Shown here one piece after another: positions 10,101 to 22,057 of a stretch of 64,000 bases of DNA (position 1 is the stretch's first letter; each line of letters opens with the position of its first letter). The DNA comes from Entomortierella parvispora (lineage: Eukaryota; Mortierellomycota; Mortierellomycetes; Mortierellales; Mortierellaceae): NCBI GenBank assembly GCA_963573315.1, contig OY752149.1, forward strand, positions 2,232,001-2,296,000, in the 5' to 3' direction. Under the pieces are notes generated by a model, which saw nothing but the letters and a program-made list of their open reading frames with translations, was not told where the DNA came from and made no database searches. Both the position numbers and the translations under genes were made by a program.

Positions 10101-12031
10101 TTACACTAGATCATCCCTGGGTAAAAGTCCCTTAGAAGCAGCCATGGCCAAATTCTTTTTCAAGCTAGGTTGATCGGTAGGAAGAATGGTGCCTTTATCA
10201 TCGGCCAATTTCAAGAACCAAACCTGTGGGCGACTTGCTACCATGCTCTTCAGCACAATTCTCCACAAGAATTTGGGTACATTCTTGAACAAGAAACGGA
10301 CGGCATGCGATGTCAAGCTCTAGACAATTAGAAACAAACAATGACTGATCAGACACCTGGTCCTTTTTATGAATCCATCTGCTTATCCCAGAGTCATAGA
10401 GCAGAAAGCAAACTTACGGCTCCTGGGATTTTGGAGAGCAAGCGCCCATTATAGTAGGCAGCCATCGCGACAGGATGACGTTCTTTCTTGTACTCTTCAA
10501 AAATCTTCTCGATATTTTGATCATCCAAATGAGGCAGGGCGGCGATCCAGTTGGACAAAACGATTGCATCTTGCATTGCATTCAGCGCTCCAACGCCACT
10601 TGCAATATGAATCTGTTGAAGGCGTTGAGATAGGGTAAGTGACTTGTGAAGCGAAGCACTTGATCGTCAAAAAGACAGAAGTACAGAAGTTGTGGCGTTT
10701 ACCTTGTGGCATGCTTTGGTTCAAGAAAATCATTGCAAAAAAGATCAACGACTTTGTTAGGATCTGCGCCAACTTCAGCTGATCGTTGAGATGCAGACAC
10801 GAGCACGTACCATCACCAAGAAGAACAGTCCGACCATGGTACCAAGTATCAAAGACCTTTTCCTCTAACATGACCTTTGAGATCAAATGTTTCGGTGTCT
10901 TGTCCAGCAGCTGTCCCATCGTCCTCTGCGAGCCTTGTGGTCCCACAGTAATTGGATAGTCATAGACGAGTTTACACATCGACTCTGTGGCCTCTTGACC
11001 CCATTCAGAGCTGCGGTAACTCTCGTTCTCTTTGCTCGATTCGCGCTCAAGGTACTCGATCACAATCCAACATATTCTATTATCTGCTGTAGTAATAGTC
11101 ATCCATGAGTAAGGTATGTTATCACCTTTGATGTTACAGAACGTGGAGAGAGGTTGAAGTAAGTCTGGAAACTCGGCTGGCTCCAGAGGTACCGTTTGAC
11201 CGACCATGCAGGCAGTTGTGAATGGTAGTGGGGCTTGATCTGACGTTGGTAATTTGTTCTCCTCCTTGAGTCTCGCGTACATTGCTCGACGGACTTCACT
11301 GTAGGCACCGTCGGCACCGACTAGAAGCTCACCCTCATAAACAGACTTGTCTGCGCACTCGATTCGAACGTGCTGTTCATCCTGCGATGTGGAGATGATT
11401 TTTTTGTTCATTAGTATCTTGTCTTTTGGGATACCCCTCATGAGCAACTCGTGGAACACGGGACGCGAAACGAGGTAGCTGCGATCGCCACCCCTGTGAA
11501 AGTACAAGAGGTCACAAAAAGACAAAGAAGACTTTCTGTGTCAGAGAGTCAAAAGCGGACGAGTACGCCTCGAGTGGACTATATCCATTTCGTTATTATC
11601 ACGGTGGTTTACATCTCAAACATTGGATAAAAGTCCACCTTGAACTCGAACTCGCGTCGTTCATTGTACTCCTCGATAGACCAACACTCCTTGGCGACTT
11701 TTATAAAGTCGTCATAGATGCCGATTTGCTTCAGAAACGGCATCGAGTTTACGTTCACTGCGATGGCGGATCCTAACAATTTTCATTTTTTCCCACGCAA
11801 AATACAGTACTTGTGCGTTAGAGATCAGGGCGGCATGCATTGGTAATAGGCTTCTCAGGATTCTGGAGCATGTCGATGGCTCTCACCAAGAAACTTCATT
11901 TCTGAGGTTCGCTCAAAGACCTGATAGGGGATTCCAGCCTTCTCAAGAAGGATCGCCAATGAAATACCGCCGATGCCTCCACCAACGATTAGCACTTTTG
12001 GTTTGGAAGCAAATGTGTTGGGCGAGGGCAT
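10101..12031 (-). CDS. FAD-dependent monooxygenase (PHBH fold), with an 11-nt internal exon
   Basis: This is a class A flavoprotein monooxygenase of the p-hydroxybenzoate hydroxylase fold, using FAD and NAD(P)H to hydroxylate an unknown substrate. Exons 12031-11887, 11772-11613, 11493-10811, 10713-10703, 10612-10418 and 10319-10101 sum to exactly 471 codons (470 residues). The N-terminal dinucleotide-binding motif is KVLIVGGGIGGISLAILLEK. The DG motif is LLVGADGAYSEVRRAMY. The GD motif GDACHK is complete only if the 11-nt exon is included; without it the frame is lost after the Gly-Asp codons. The continuation GVGALNAMQDAIVLSNWI matches the Mortierella-type enzymes I recall. The substrate is not deducible. 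The C-terminal tail LWRIVLKSMVASRPQVWFL is amphipathic. Confidence 0.88.
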
Positions 12032-12325
12032 TTTAGCGCAAATGAATCACAGATATCTTCTGAGGAGAAAAACAAGAGCGATCGAAAAGGTTGAGAGTGT
12101 TATGAAAAAGAAAAGGAACCTGGGCAAGAACGTAGAAAATAAGAGCAGGAAGGAAGGGGGTTGTGCTAGGGTCATCATTCAGAAATACCAAGGAAAAACA
12201 ACTTTTGCCGAAATCCAGACAGGGCTGTTCACACTTTGGGTGCACAAATTTTGGTGCAAAGTAAACAAAAAGCAGTACAAGCCACCAATTTGGTGCATAA
12301 GTTCGACTGCCCTCTCTCTCCAGTC

Positions 12326-12505
12326 CCCTCTTTGTGTCTCTAGTCGCTTCAACTGCCCTCTTGGTGTCTCCAGTCGCTTCGACTGCCCTCTTTGTGTCTC
12401 TAGTCGCCTCGACTGCCCTCTTTGTGTCTCCAGTCGCCTCGACTGCCCTCTTTGTGTCTCCAGTCGCCTCAACTACCCTCTTTGTGTCTCCAGCCGCCTC
12501 GACTG
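12326..12505. repeat. 30-bp minisatellite, six copies
   Basis: Six tandem 30-bp units beginning CCCTCTTTGTGTCTC and ending CTCGACTG fill 12326-12505, with partial copies on both sides. Because 30 is a multiple of three, open frames cross it on both strands (for example the decapeptide repeat AVEATGDTKR on the minus strand). These frames have no other support and I do not call them genes. Confidence 0.9.
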
Positions 12506-12542
12506 CCCTCTCTGTTTGTCTCACCTTACTATCTTACTCAGC

Positions 12543-13854
12543 TATGAATGAACATGACCTGCACAAAGTTCTCGGTGATTATATAGTGAACCTCATCAAA
12601 GCAGAGGTACAAAATGTCGTCAACAGCTGTATCAAGGCAAAAGATAACCAGGTATGATGGCAAATATGTGTCAATGCGCAGGGCTGTAAGCGTTGCTCTT
12701 GTTACTCACATCCCTCTTTTTATCAATAGATTTTTGTTGCTCCCTGCTGTGATCATACGTGCATATCTTCAGCATGTGGCTCTGATCATGGATCATCGAC
12801 TGGCTGCAGGGTACCTTAAATCTCTTTTCGATGTGCTTTGGACGTGGTTTTGATGCAGCCAACAAATATCCCAGCCTAACCGAAGATTATCTTGTCCAGA
12901 TTGAGCCTCTGTCAGGTTCAAAATTATCCTCTGATTATGAGTTGGATCTGTGTGAGTCCTTGTCAGATTCTCCTTCCCACCTGTCCCACCTCAAGGTCGC
13001 CGACAAGCCTGATAGTGACGCAGACACAGAATCAGACGAGGAGTTTACGAAAAAGGTAAGCCACGTCATATTATAGAATGGGACAAAGCCATGAGCTCTC
13101 CTAGCAATTAACGTATCTCCATTGTCAACGTGCGTCGTAGAGCCGCGGTTCAACTGGACCAACTACAAACCATTCCACTGCAGACCTTACGGATAATTGT
13201 TCCACTGTTTCCGAGTTGCCTGTCCATGTGGTGGCAAATTCATCCGAGGAAGGCACTGCGTCTCAGCCCAGAACTCTAGACCCCCAGTATAACCACAAGT
13301 CCACCCCTGAACACCCCAATGGCGATGTTGTTGAGACTCGACTCTACCATCCAACCGACCAGGACTGGCGTGCCAAATCCATTGGATGGGCTACCATTGC
13401 ACTCCATAGTTGGAAAGGGTATGCAAGGACTGACTGTGAAGTCCAAGTCCACCGCTTCAAAGATACCTTGAAAGCTGGCGGTAGTACCTTCTTGGATGGT
13501 TATGCAAAATCCCAAAGGAAAAACTCTGTCCATGCCCACATCAAGCAGGGGGGAGATTTGAAAAATTATGAGAGGGTGGAGATTATCAACAAGATCTGTA
13601 TGGGGGTCTACGTCTGTCCGCATCATGGCTGTATTTTCAGAGAACGTCCAAAACTTCCTCTCAGAAAGTCTAAGAATGCTCTCCCCTCCCCAGCAGCCAC
13701 CCAGTGTATTCATCATCATCGCACGTTGGTGCTGATGCGCTGTCCTGCCTCCATGGTCGTCATCCACTACCTTAGCCGCAGAAAGGTCCAGACGCACCAT
13801 AGAGGAATACACAATCACCCACTTCCCTTTGCGATTCGCAGCTCTCCTTTTTAG
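12543..13854 (+). CDS. Probable transposon-derived GCM/WRKY-type zinc-finger protein (model incomplete)
   Basis: The exon pair ending at 13071 and starting at 13141 joins in phase (acidic EESDEEFTKK-like end, then SRGSTGPTTNHS) and runs to a TAG at 13852. The C-terminal half contains VYVCPHHGC, then QCIHHHRTLVLMRCPA, then a Trp/Lys-poor strand and HHRGIHNHPLP. This Cys-Cys-Cys-His-x-His spacing is typical of the GCM/WRKY-like DNA-binding fingers found in Mutator-type transposases and some fungal transposon proteins. Upstream pieces (12543-12650, beginning MNEHDLHKVLGDYIVNLI, and 12730-12810) look exonic, but their phases do not join cleanly. No DDE catalytic domain is visible, so this is either a domesticated DNA-binding protein or a transposon remnant. 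Confidence 0.45.
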
Positions 13855-13855
13855 T

Positions 13856-14400
13856 CTGTGTCGAATACATCACGTTCCTATTATAATATTAATAACGGTC
13901 CCTCTCCTGTTTAATCTCCACTCCTTATAATCAGAGGGTAACCTCAACCTTCGACTTGTTTTATAAACAAACACACGAATTGATTCTAATGACATGTCTT
14001 CTCCCATTTTATCTTTACTTCTTACAATCAGCATGTAAGTTCAGCCTTTGTCTTGTTTTCATGACAAACACGAATAGATTCTAACGGCCTACTCCTCTCC
14101 TGTTTAATCTCCACTCCTCACGACCAGCGGGTAAGCTCAAGCTTCAACTTGTTTTAATGACAAACGCGAGTTGATTCTAACGACCTGTCCCTCTCGTTTT
14201 CTTTTCATTCCTCACAATCAGCAAGTAAGTTCAACGTTCATCTTCAACTTTTGACTTGTTTTAATCACATACACTACTTGGTTCTAACGGACTGACTCTC
14301 TCTCTCTCTCTCTCTCTTATTTTATCTTCTCCTGTTTTATCTCCGTTCCCTGATGTTTAATCAGAGAGTAAGTTGCACATGTTCACCTTTCCCAACTGCA
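13856..14400 (+). repeat. Tandem array of intron-like units separated by 3-nt steps
   Basis: Four complete units of 94-97 bp (the last stretched to 143 bp by a CT tract) each start with GTAAG or GTAAC, contain a branch-point-like TTCTAAC or TTCTAAT, and end in CAG. The next unit begins exactly three bases later. Donors lie at 13938, 14035, 14131, 14225 and 14368; acceptor AGs end at 13934, 14031, 14127, 14221 and 14364. The triplets between acceptor and donor are AGG, CAT, CGG, CAA and AGA. Splice signals are kept while the triplets differ. Similar AG-short-GT spacing recurs at about 14470 and 14613. It lies 80 bp downstream of, and in the same direction as, the zinc-finger gene. Confidence 0.75.
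14296..14316. repeat. (CT)n microsatellite
   Basis: A run of about ten CT dinucleotides sits inside the fourth intron-like unit and, with the sequence after it, explains that unit's greater length. Confidence 0.9.
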
Positions 14401-14865
14401 GAGACCGGTGGGTCGAGAGGTTGCAACTGACTTTCTCTGTGTGTATTTTTACCATGAATCTTACGACGATCCCATTAGGTAACAGGTAGAAATCTTCCCC
14501 CTTCCCCCACCACCACAACAAAAAAGGCAATCTTCAAAAAAATAGGACCTATTGAAGGGGCTGACCGTTGAACTTCTGGCTTGTTTTTGTCGTTATTTTC
14601 CTGCTCCACTAGGCTGTAGGTTTTGTTTGACTGGGGCTTGTGAGTGTCAGATCCTCCCCCTTTCTATTGCAACTCTGACGTGTCATGATTTCGTTGTGGC
14701 CTTCAAGTTCGTTTAGCGCCGGGCATCGGCTTGAAATCCCCGTTATTATTCAGAGGCTTGTCGCAGCCCAAGGGATTTGTTTTCTAAGAATCACTGACTA
14801 CACTATGGCGGTCATATTGTCATATTTTGCCACGATATTCACCATTCAGGACATGGGTCGATACT

Positions 14866-15693
14866 CTATGTAGAAACATAAACATGGAAGCTATATTCAA
14901 AAGGAGGGTTGAGATCCCTTGCGGATAGATCACAATCCAAGTGGCATAGAATGTCTTTACTGTCTGGTGTAAGACTGTCGTTACTGCTCTAGAAAATCGG
15001 CCGACGCTGGTTCTTGTTCTACTAGCTCTACCCGTCAACATGAAAAGTAGGAATTCCGATCGGTGAGCTCCCATTTGCCACTGACTGCTCAAGTTTACCA
15101 AGTCATCGGACAAAATTACCATATTACCTTTCCGTGCAATAGAGAACGGACGCAGCGCACACCCGCACTCCTTTAGCGAACAATCTCGGATCAAATCGTG
15201 CTCCATTTCTACCTCGATTGACATAGTGGCGCTGACTATTCTGAAGACCTATGGACGCCTTGGATAATAAGCGGTCAGGATATTGCTCCAAGACTCTGGA
15301 AATACCGCAGGAAATAATAGACGCAGCACAGAAACTTGGTGGAGAGGCTGTAAGGTTGTTATCCACAACCCGACTAATCAAATCTCTGTCTCTCTAGTGC
15401 AATCATCCGTATTTACCTGTTTGAAAAAAATGACCGAAACAGCTCCTTCTTCGAGACAGTAGGTACTGATAGAAACGGAAGCAGACAAAGGAAGCAGATG
15501 CACTTGGTCGGAGACCCGATTTCGCCTCAAAGACGGGCCTGAGAGATAAAATAGCCTGCTTCCTATTTTTCATGGAGGCAAAGGTCGCAGACAAAACGGC
15601 ATGGTTTACCTGGATCTTGAGAAGATCGGCTTTATGTTGAAAGATGTCGTCGATGATTTGTTTCGCCATGGTGTCAATGGCTCTTATACTCAT
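14866..15693 (-). CDS. Hypothetical protein, three exons
   Basis: Three minus-strand exons (15693-15610, 15393-15128, 14974-14866) join with GT-AG introns in compatible phases to 152 residues, ending SFHVYVST. The first exon is MSIRAIDTMAKQIIDDIFQH...LLKIQ. The second contains LISRVVDNNLTASPPSFCAA and VLEQYPDRLLSKASIGLQ. I recognise no family. A second Met (MAKQII, 15669) is an equally good start. Support is limited to consistent splicing and plausible amino acid composition; RNA data would settle it. Confidence 0.45.
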
Positions 15694-16299
15694 ACGTGAT
15701 GTCCTCTTATATCTAGGCTCATAAGGTCGCCTCTGTACGACGATGAAGCTTGAAGCCCGTGGGGTTTATGTTCTCCATTTTTTGACAACAGATTACGTCC
15801 CTCGGTCTGAGTTTGAGTTTGGAGCAATTTCAGCGACAGTGAGTGCGTTCATGCATGTCAAGAACAGGATTGAGGTCACCATCTCCAAAATTGCCTCAAG
15901 CAACAAATCTGCAGGTGGCGAAGACTCGACTTGGCGCTGGCTTCAACACCCCAACACGAGTTTTTGCAGTGTAGGCCCATTCGTTCTGTGCAAGACTGAT
16001 ATGAAAATAAAACTACTTGACCAAGTGCTTTGTCTCAAACTATTGGTGTGGATTGCCATCTTACTCTCCATGCACACAAAGTGCACAGAGCTGAATTTTA
16101 AGAACATCCAACACTCTGTCGACTGGCTGTGTATCAACGCGACGGCAGTATAGTTCGAGTTTTGACAAATTTCCGGGTAAAGTTCGCAAGGAACGAAAAG
16201 GTCACGTGCTTCAAATGCTTGTCGCTGGTCGCATCACTTGCATGTTGCATGCAGGTCCTCTGCACTCCACTCATTCAACCATTCAGACAAGGAACCAGC
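15694..16299. other. Intergenic region upstream of the PP1 inhibitor-2 gene
   Basis: I see no convincing gene. A 136-codon open frame at 15743-16153 has no recognisable motif, no supporting exon structure and a composition unlike the neighbouring genes, so I do not annotate it. Confidence 0.5.
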
Positions 16300-17314
16300 A
16301 TGAGCAGCTCAAATCAAGGTCAGATGACCCAGGCAACTTCCATTCCAGTCGCTGCTGGCAAGTATAGCCCTACATTAGGCGCCCAACCCGTCAAAGGAAT
16401 CCTCAAACGACCCGCGACCCAGGCCCTGGACGAACGCGCGCCTCGGTATGCTTTGACTGATGGAGACCGACAATAGAGGGGACAGTAGCTGGGAAAATAA
16501 TGGGGAGGAATTCCCTCAAATCCTCTGGCTCATGCCCTCCCATATTCTGTTGCTGTGATAGACTGAAATGGGACGAAGAGAACCTGATTATCACCGAGGC
16601 TCAAAAGGACTCAACCATGAAGATTGACGAGCCCAAGACGCCCTTTGTCCACTACGACCATGAATTGGACAAGATCATAGATATGGAAGGTAAGAAGATC
16701 CTCCTCTCTTATCGATGAATCAGATGGTATTCATAGGTCATGTCTCCTGACTGTTTGTCCTGTGTTCATGTTGGCTGCACAGAATCTTTCTCCTTGGACG
16801 GCTCAAAAAAGAAGCACGCAGCATTGGCGCACACACCTCCTGTACCGTCATACATGCAAGGACTGCAGGGTGAAGATGCGGATGAAGAGGACGAGGACGA
16901 ACAAGGAGAGGATGAACCGAATGAGTGGGAGGATTCCGACGAGGAAGAGGATCAAGAGGAAACTCACCCGAAAGGTAAGTTGAGATGTCCCAGAAGCATG
17001 CAGTACCTTCATTTTTTGAGGACCCGGCCATTGAAGAACGAGCTTGTTTCTTTGTCGCGTTGATAGTGGACCATGACAAGTTCGCAAGGTTGCGTGCAGA
17101 GCACTACAAAATGAAAGAGGCATTGAAATTGGGACATGAACTTGCTGAGGAGGAACTTCAGGCCATGGATAGTCCCAGACCCGCGAGCACTCCTGGGTCA
17201 TCGGGAGGACCGCCTGTTCCGCCTCTTCCGAAGTTTGCCCAACAGTCTAACGCCAGCAACGCCACAGGGTCTTCTAAAGCACACGACGATGGTCTTGAAA
17301 CTATGGAGTTGTAG
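16300..17314 (+). CDS. Protein phosphatase 1 inhibitor-2 homologue (IPP-2/GLC8 family)
   Basis: Inhibitor-2 binds the PP1 catalytic subunit and regulates its maturation and activity. Four exons (16300-16445, 16562-16689, 16783-16974, 17067-17314) sum to exactly 238 codons. The family's three PP1-contact regions are visible: PVKGILKRP near residue 30 (KGILK motif), RLKWDEENL followed by [18 protein letters not shown], and the C-terminal [19 protein letters not shown] helix corresponding to the HYNE segment. Between them lies a strongly acidic stretch ([20 protein letters not shown]). The first Met within the conserved frame (MSSSNQG) is taken as the start. It is convergent with the adrenodoxin reductase gene, the stops being 105 bp apart. 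Confidence 0.9.
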
Positions 17315-17419
17315 CAAAGTAGTCAGAGTTGTATTTTGGATTTTTAGTATCTATCTATAAGAGCGCCCACGTAGCCCGCTGCATGGGTACTCTGGCGTAG
17401 TATGATTAAAATGGCGTGG

Positions 17420-19281
17420 TTAGTCCAGGACCTGGAGCATCTCCTCCACAGTCAGGAACTTTTCTCTAGGCTTGCCAGTTCTGGCTCCAAGCTCAAACTC
17501 CTTTTGTTCAATCTTTTTCCAGTCCTTGTACGACACTGATTTATGTCCTTGAGAAGAGAGTTTTTCGAGGATGGCCTTGTTGCCAGTCTTGAGTCCTTCC
17601 TGGTTGGTGTTCAGCATAGGCTCGCCATGGGTCCAGTCCGCGATGATGGTATCTGCTGTCTGATAAGCATCCGCCATCGTTGTTGCAATCACGCCAATTG
17701 GTCCGCGCTTGAGCCATCCAGAGGCATAAAGCCCAGGAATCTGTCCAGGATTAAAAAAAAAGATGAGGTCAGAATAGGCACAAATATCAGCGTCATGGTA
17801 GTTTCAGTTATGTTGGGTATCTTACAATATTTTGATTCTTGTCCATGACCTTTCCATCTATGTTGGGTACAATTCCCCTCCGTTCATCGAAAGGCACTCC
17901 AAGAATCCCGATACTCTTGTAGCCAATACTTCTGAAAGCAAGACCACAGTTCAAGCTTTCCTGTTGCTCCGTAAGGACAGCCTTACGGTTCTTATCGTCG
18001 CCCTCTAATCTGTTGATGCCCAATTGAATCGACTCCAACTCTTGCTGATCATTACCCTTGAAACCCAAAGGACTGCGCAAGAACATGAGTGTCCATGATT
18101 TAGGTTGATCGGGCTTTGATTCCTTGATACCCTTTTCCAGTAGTCCCATAAGGCGCTTCCGAGGTCGATCCAATGTCTTTCCAGCACGCTCCATTTCCGA
18201 GGCCAACAGCTTTTCATCCATGCGGAAAGTTGTACCAGGCAGCTGTAGCATTTCGCGCAGCTCTTTAGCCGTGAAAGCAACCTGCACAGGGATCAATTTG
18301 TTGTTGAAGTTAGTGCCCTGGGCTCTAATGTCATGCATGCTTGTGGCCAAAATCGCGAGAAGCAAGAGTTTACCTCCAACGGTCCGCGACGCCCAATCAC
18401 ATAGACATGCTTGACTGCGCTCTTTTCCAAGATCTTTACGGTTTTCTCGGTCAAATCCGTCTTTTTCAAATCCTCCAGAGGCGTCAAGAGGATTCTCGCC
18501 ACGTCCAGCGCTACGTTTCCTTGACCGATCACAACGGCCGTGTCGCTGCGACTCAGATCCACGGTAAGATCCTGCTCGCTCGGGAGACCGTTGTAAAACC
18601 CTACAAAGGATCGGGCCGCCATCACTCCTTTCAGGCTCTCTTCGTTGGGTACACCCAAAAGTCGATCTTCATGGGCTCCATAGGCCAAGAGGATGGCGTC
18701 ATAGTGCGGTTGAAGATCTGCAATTTCAAGGTCGGCTTTCTTGGATCCTGGTGTGACAAAGGTTCCCACGGAAGTGTTGCCAATGAAGGTGAAGTTGGGG
18801 TTCTCTGCAACCTCATCAAACGTGTTGATGACATTCTATATGAGCAAGAGTCAGATAAAAAGGTTTGGAGGGTGAGCTTAGGGGTATGTTGGACACACAA
18901 TCTTCCCAGAGGTTTTTTCGCTACCTTCACTTCGGGATGATCAGGGGCGACGCCAAATCGGACGAGACCGTGTGGGACTGGCAAGGCCTCAAACATGTCA
19001 ACGGTTGCCTGGGGAACATGCTTCAAGATCCTGTGAGCAGTGTAGAATCCTCCGGGGCCACTGCCAATGACAGCGACCTTGAAAGGCTGTGAGGTCCTGT
19101 CTGAAGTGGAGGAGGAGGAGGAGGAGGAGGAGGAGGAGGAGGAGGTGGCAGCGGCGTTGGTCTCGGCGGCAGTGACCCTGGTGGAGGTGGATAGAGTCCT
19201 GAGAGAACAGCAGGGAAGCATGGCCCTGGACCGGGTCGAATGACCGACTGCGCGGGCGATGAAAGAGAGTCGCATCAGCAT
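17420..19281 (-). CDS. ARH1: Mitochondrial NADPH:adrenodoxin (ferredoxin) oxidoreductase
   Basis: This enzyme transfers electrons from NADPH via FAD to mitochondrial ferredoxin for Fe-S cluster and heme A biosynthesis. Four exons (19281-18925, 18835-18374, 18281-17826, 17740-17420) sum to 532 codons. An Arg/Ser-rich presequence (MLMRLSFIARAVGHSTRSRA) is followed by a run of about a dozen Ser encoded by GGA-type triplets. Next come FKVAVIGSGPGGFYTAHRIL (FAD site), LPVPHGLVRFGVAPDHPEVK, VVIGQGNVALDVARILL (NADPH site), VYVIGRRGPLE, FRSIGYKS and YASGWLKRGPIGVIATTM. Length and order match yeast Arh1 and human FDXR. It is divergent from URA5. Confidence 0.95.
19108..19145. repeat. (GGA)n trinucleotide repeat encoding the poly-Ser stretch
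   Basis: About 12 GGA units (TCC on the coding strand) lie just after the mitochondrial presequence of the adrenodoxin reductase. The run is in frame, so length changes would only add or remove Ser. Confidence 0.9.
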
Positions 19282-19605
19282 GCGCGGCAGATTCGAGGCA
19301 GTGGAGGAGGTGGTGGTGGAATGAGTGAATGAAGCAAAGTCAGGGGAAGGTGCAAAGTGGAGTTGGAGATCAGCACTCAGAGAGAAAGTGACTGCGTGGG
19401 GAAAAAAGATAGAGAAGGTATTTCTTCTGTGGGGACGCCTTTTTCTCTTTCTCTTCTTCTCTTCTTCTTCTCTTCTCTTTTCTTCCTTTTCCCGCTTTGA
19501 TGGCTCAACCCTTCCTCTGCCTCTCGCTCAGTCTTCTGTCTGCTGTCCGCTGACACCTCGTCTTCCATTCACTCACTCGCTCACTCACAACACACTCAAC
19601 CAGCC
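19282..19605. promoter_or_regulatory. Divergent promoter, adrenodoxin reductase / URA5
   Basis: These 324 bp lie between head-to-head start codons. A long pyrimidine tract (TTTCTCTTCTTCTCTTC-like, 19430-19500) and a CACTCACTCGCTCACTCAC leader precede the URA5 start, typical of highly expressed fungal genes. Confidence 0.5.
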
Positions 19606-20259
19606 ATGCCTATCAAGGATTACCAGCGCGAGTTCATCCAATTCGCCATCAAGAACGAGGTTCTCAAGTTTGGCGAGTTCACCCTCAAGTCCGGCCGTAT
19701 CTCCCCTTACTTCCTCAACGCCGGTCTCTTCAACACTGGTGCCTCCCTCTCAAAGATCGGCAAGTTCTACGCTGCTGCCGTCAATGATTCTGGAATCGAG
19801 CACGACATCATCTTTGGACCCGCTTACAAGGGTGTCCCTCTTGCCTGCACCACCGTCATTGCCTTGGCTGAGGCTCCCTACAACAAGGACACCCCCTACT
19901 GCTTCAACCGCAAGGAGAAAAAGGACCACGGTGAGGGTGGCACCATCGTCGGCTCGCCCTTGAAGGGCAGGGTCTTGGTTATTGACGACGTGATCACTGC
20001 CGGTACCGCCATCCGCGAGTCGGTCCAGATCATTGAGGATTGCAAGGCCCAGTTGGCTGGTGTTCTCGTTGCTGTTGACCGTCAGGAGACTGGCAAGAAC
20101 GGAGATATGTCTGCGATCCAGGAGGTCGAGCGCGACTTTGGCGTGCCCGTGAAGGCCATTGTGAACATGTCTCATATCATGGAGTACATGGAGGAGCAGG
20201 GTACCTACGGCGAGCACTTGACCCAGATGCGTGCCTACCGCGAGAAGTACGGTGTCTAG
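19606..20259 (+). CDS. URA5: Orotate phosphoribosyltransferase
   Basis: This enzyme of de novo pyrimidine synthesis makes OMP from orotate and PRPP in the cytosol. It is a single exon of 217 residues, the usual length for fungal OPRTase. Conserved blocks are [19 protein letters not shown] (substrate loop), [13 protein letters not shown], the Lys-rich catalytic loop [19 protein letters not shown], and the PRPP-binding motif [17 protein letters not shown]. Codon use is strongly biased to C-ending codons, unlike most neighbours, suggesting high expression. An AATAAA-like element follows at about 20305. The gene reads in the same direction as spermidine synthase, 266 bp upstream of it. Confidence 0.98.
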   Translation: MPIKDYQREFIQFAIKNEVLKFGEFTLKSGRISPYFLNAGLFNTGASLSKIGKFYAAAVNDSGIEHDIIFGPAYKGVPLACTTVIALAEAPYNKDTPYCFNRKEKKDHGEGGTIVGSPLKGRVLVIDDVITAGTAIRESVQIIEDCKAQLAGVLVAVDRQETGKNGDMSAIQEVERDFGVPVKAIVNMSHIMEYMEEQGTYGEHLTQMRAYREKYGV

Positions 20260-20399
20260 CCGCCTAGACAAATGAAGAAGGAGAAGGAAATTTGTTTTTG
20301 TATAAATAATAAACCCCAAGTTGTTGCTCCCAAGTTCCAAAAGAGTTGAAGGTCGAAACTGAAGGTTTTTGTTTTGTTGTTTGCGGGCAGAAAACATGA

Positions 20400-21965
<1,566 letters not shown>

Positions 21966-22057
21966 ATATACGTGTATCCAAATTTCATAAACATCATTTT
22001 TTTGCATTCAGCGTTGGCCTGCGTAGATGACAGTTTGAAAGTGTTTATTTCACGTCT

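Noticed and set aside
12033-12524. Minus-strand protein made of AVEATGDTKR repeats
   Set aside because: It is only the 30-bp minisatellite read in frame; the non-repeat end has no recognisable domain and overlaps the promoter of the FAD monooxygenase.
13856-14400. CRISPR-like array
   Set aside because: Repeat units vary throughout, there are no fixed-length unique spacers, no cas genes are present, and the context is eukaryotic with splice signals.
15743-16153. 136-codon open frame upstream of inhibitor-2
   Set aside because: No family features are present and it abuts the promoter. Kept as intergenic.
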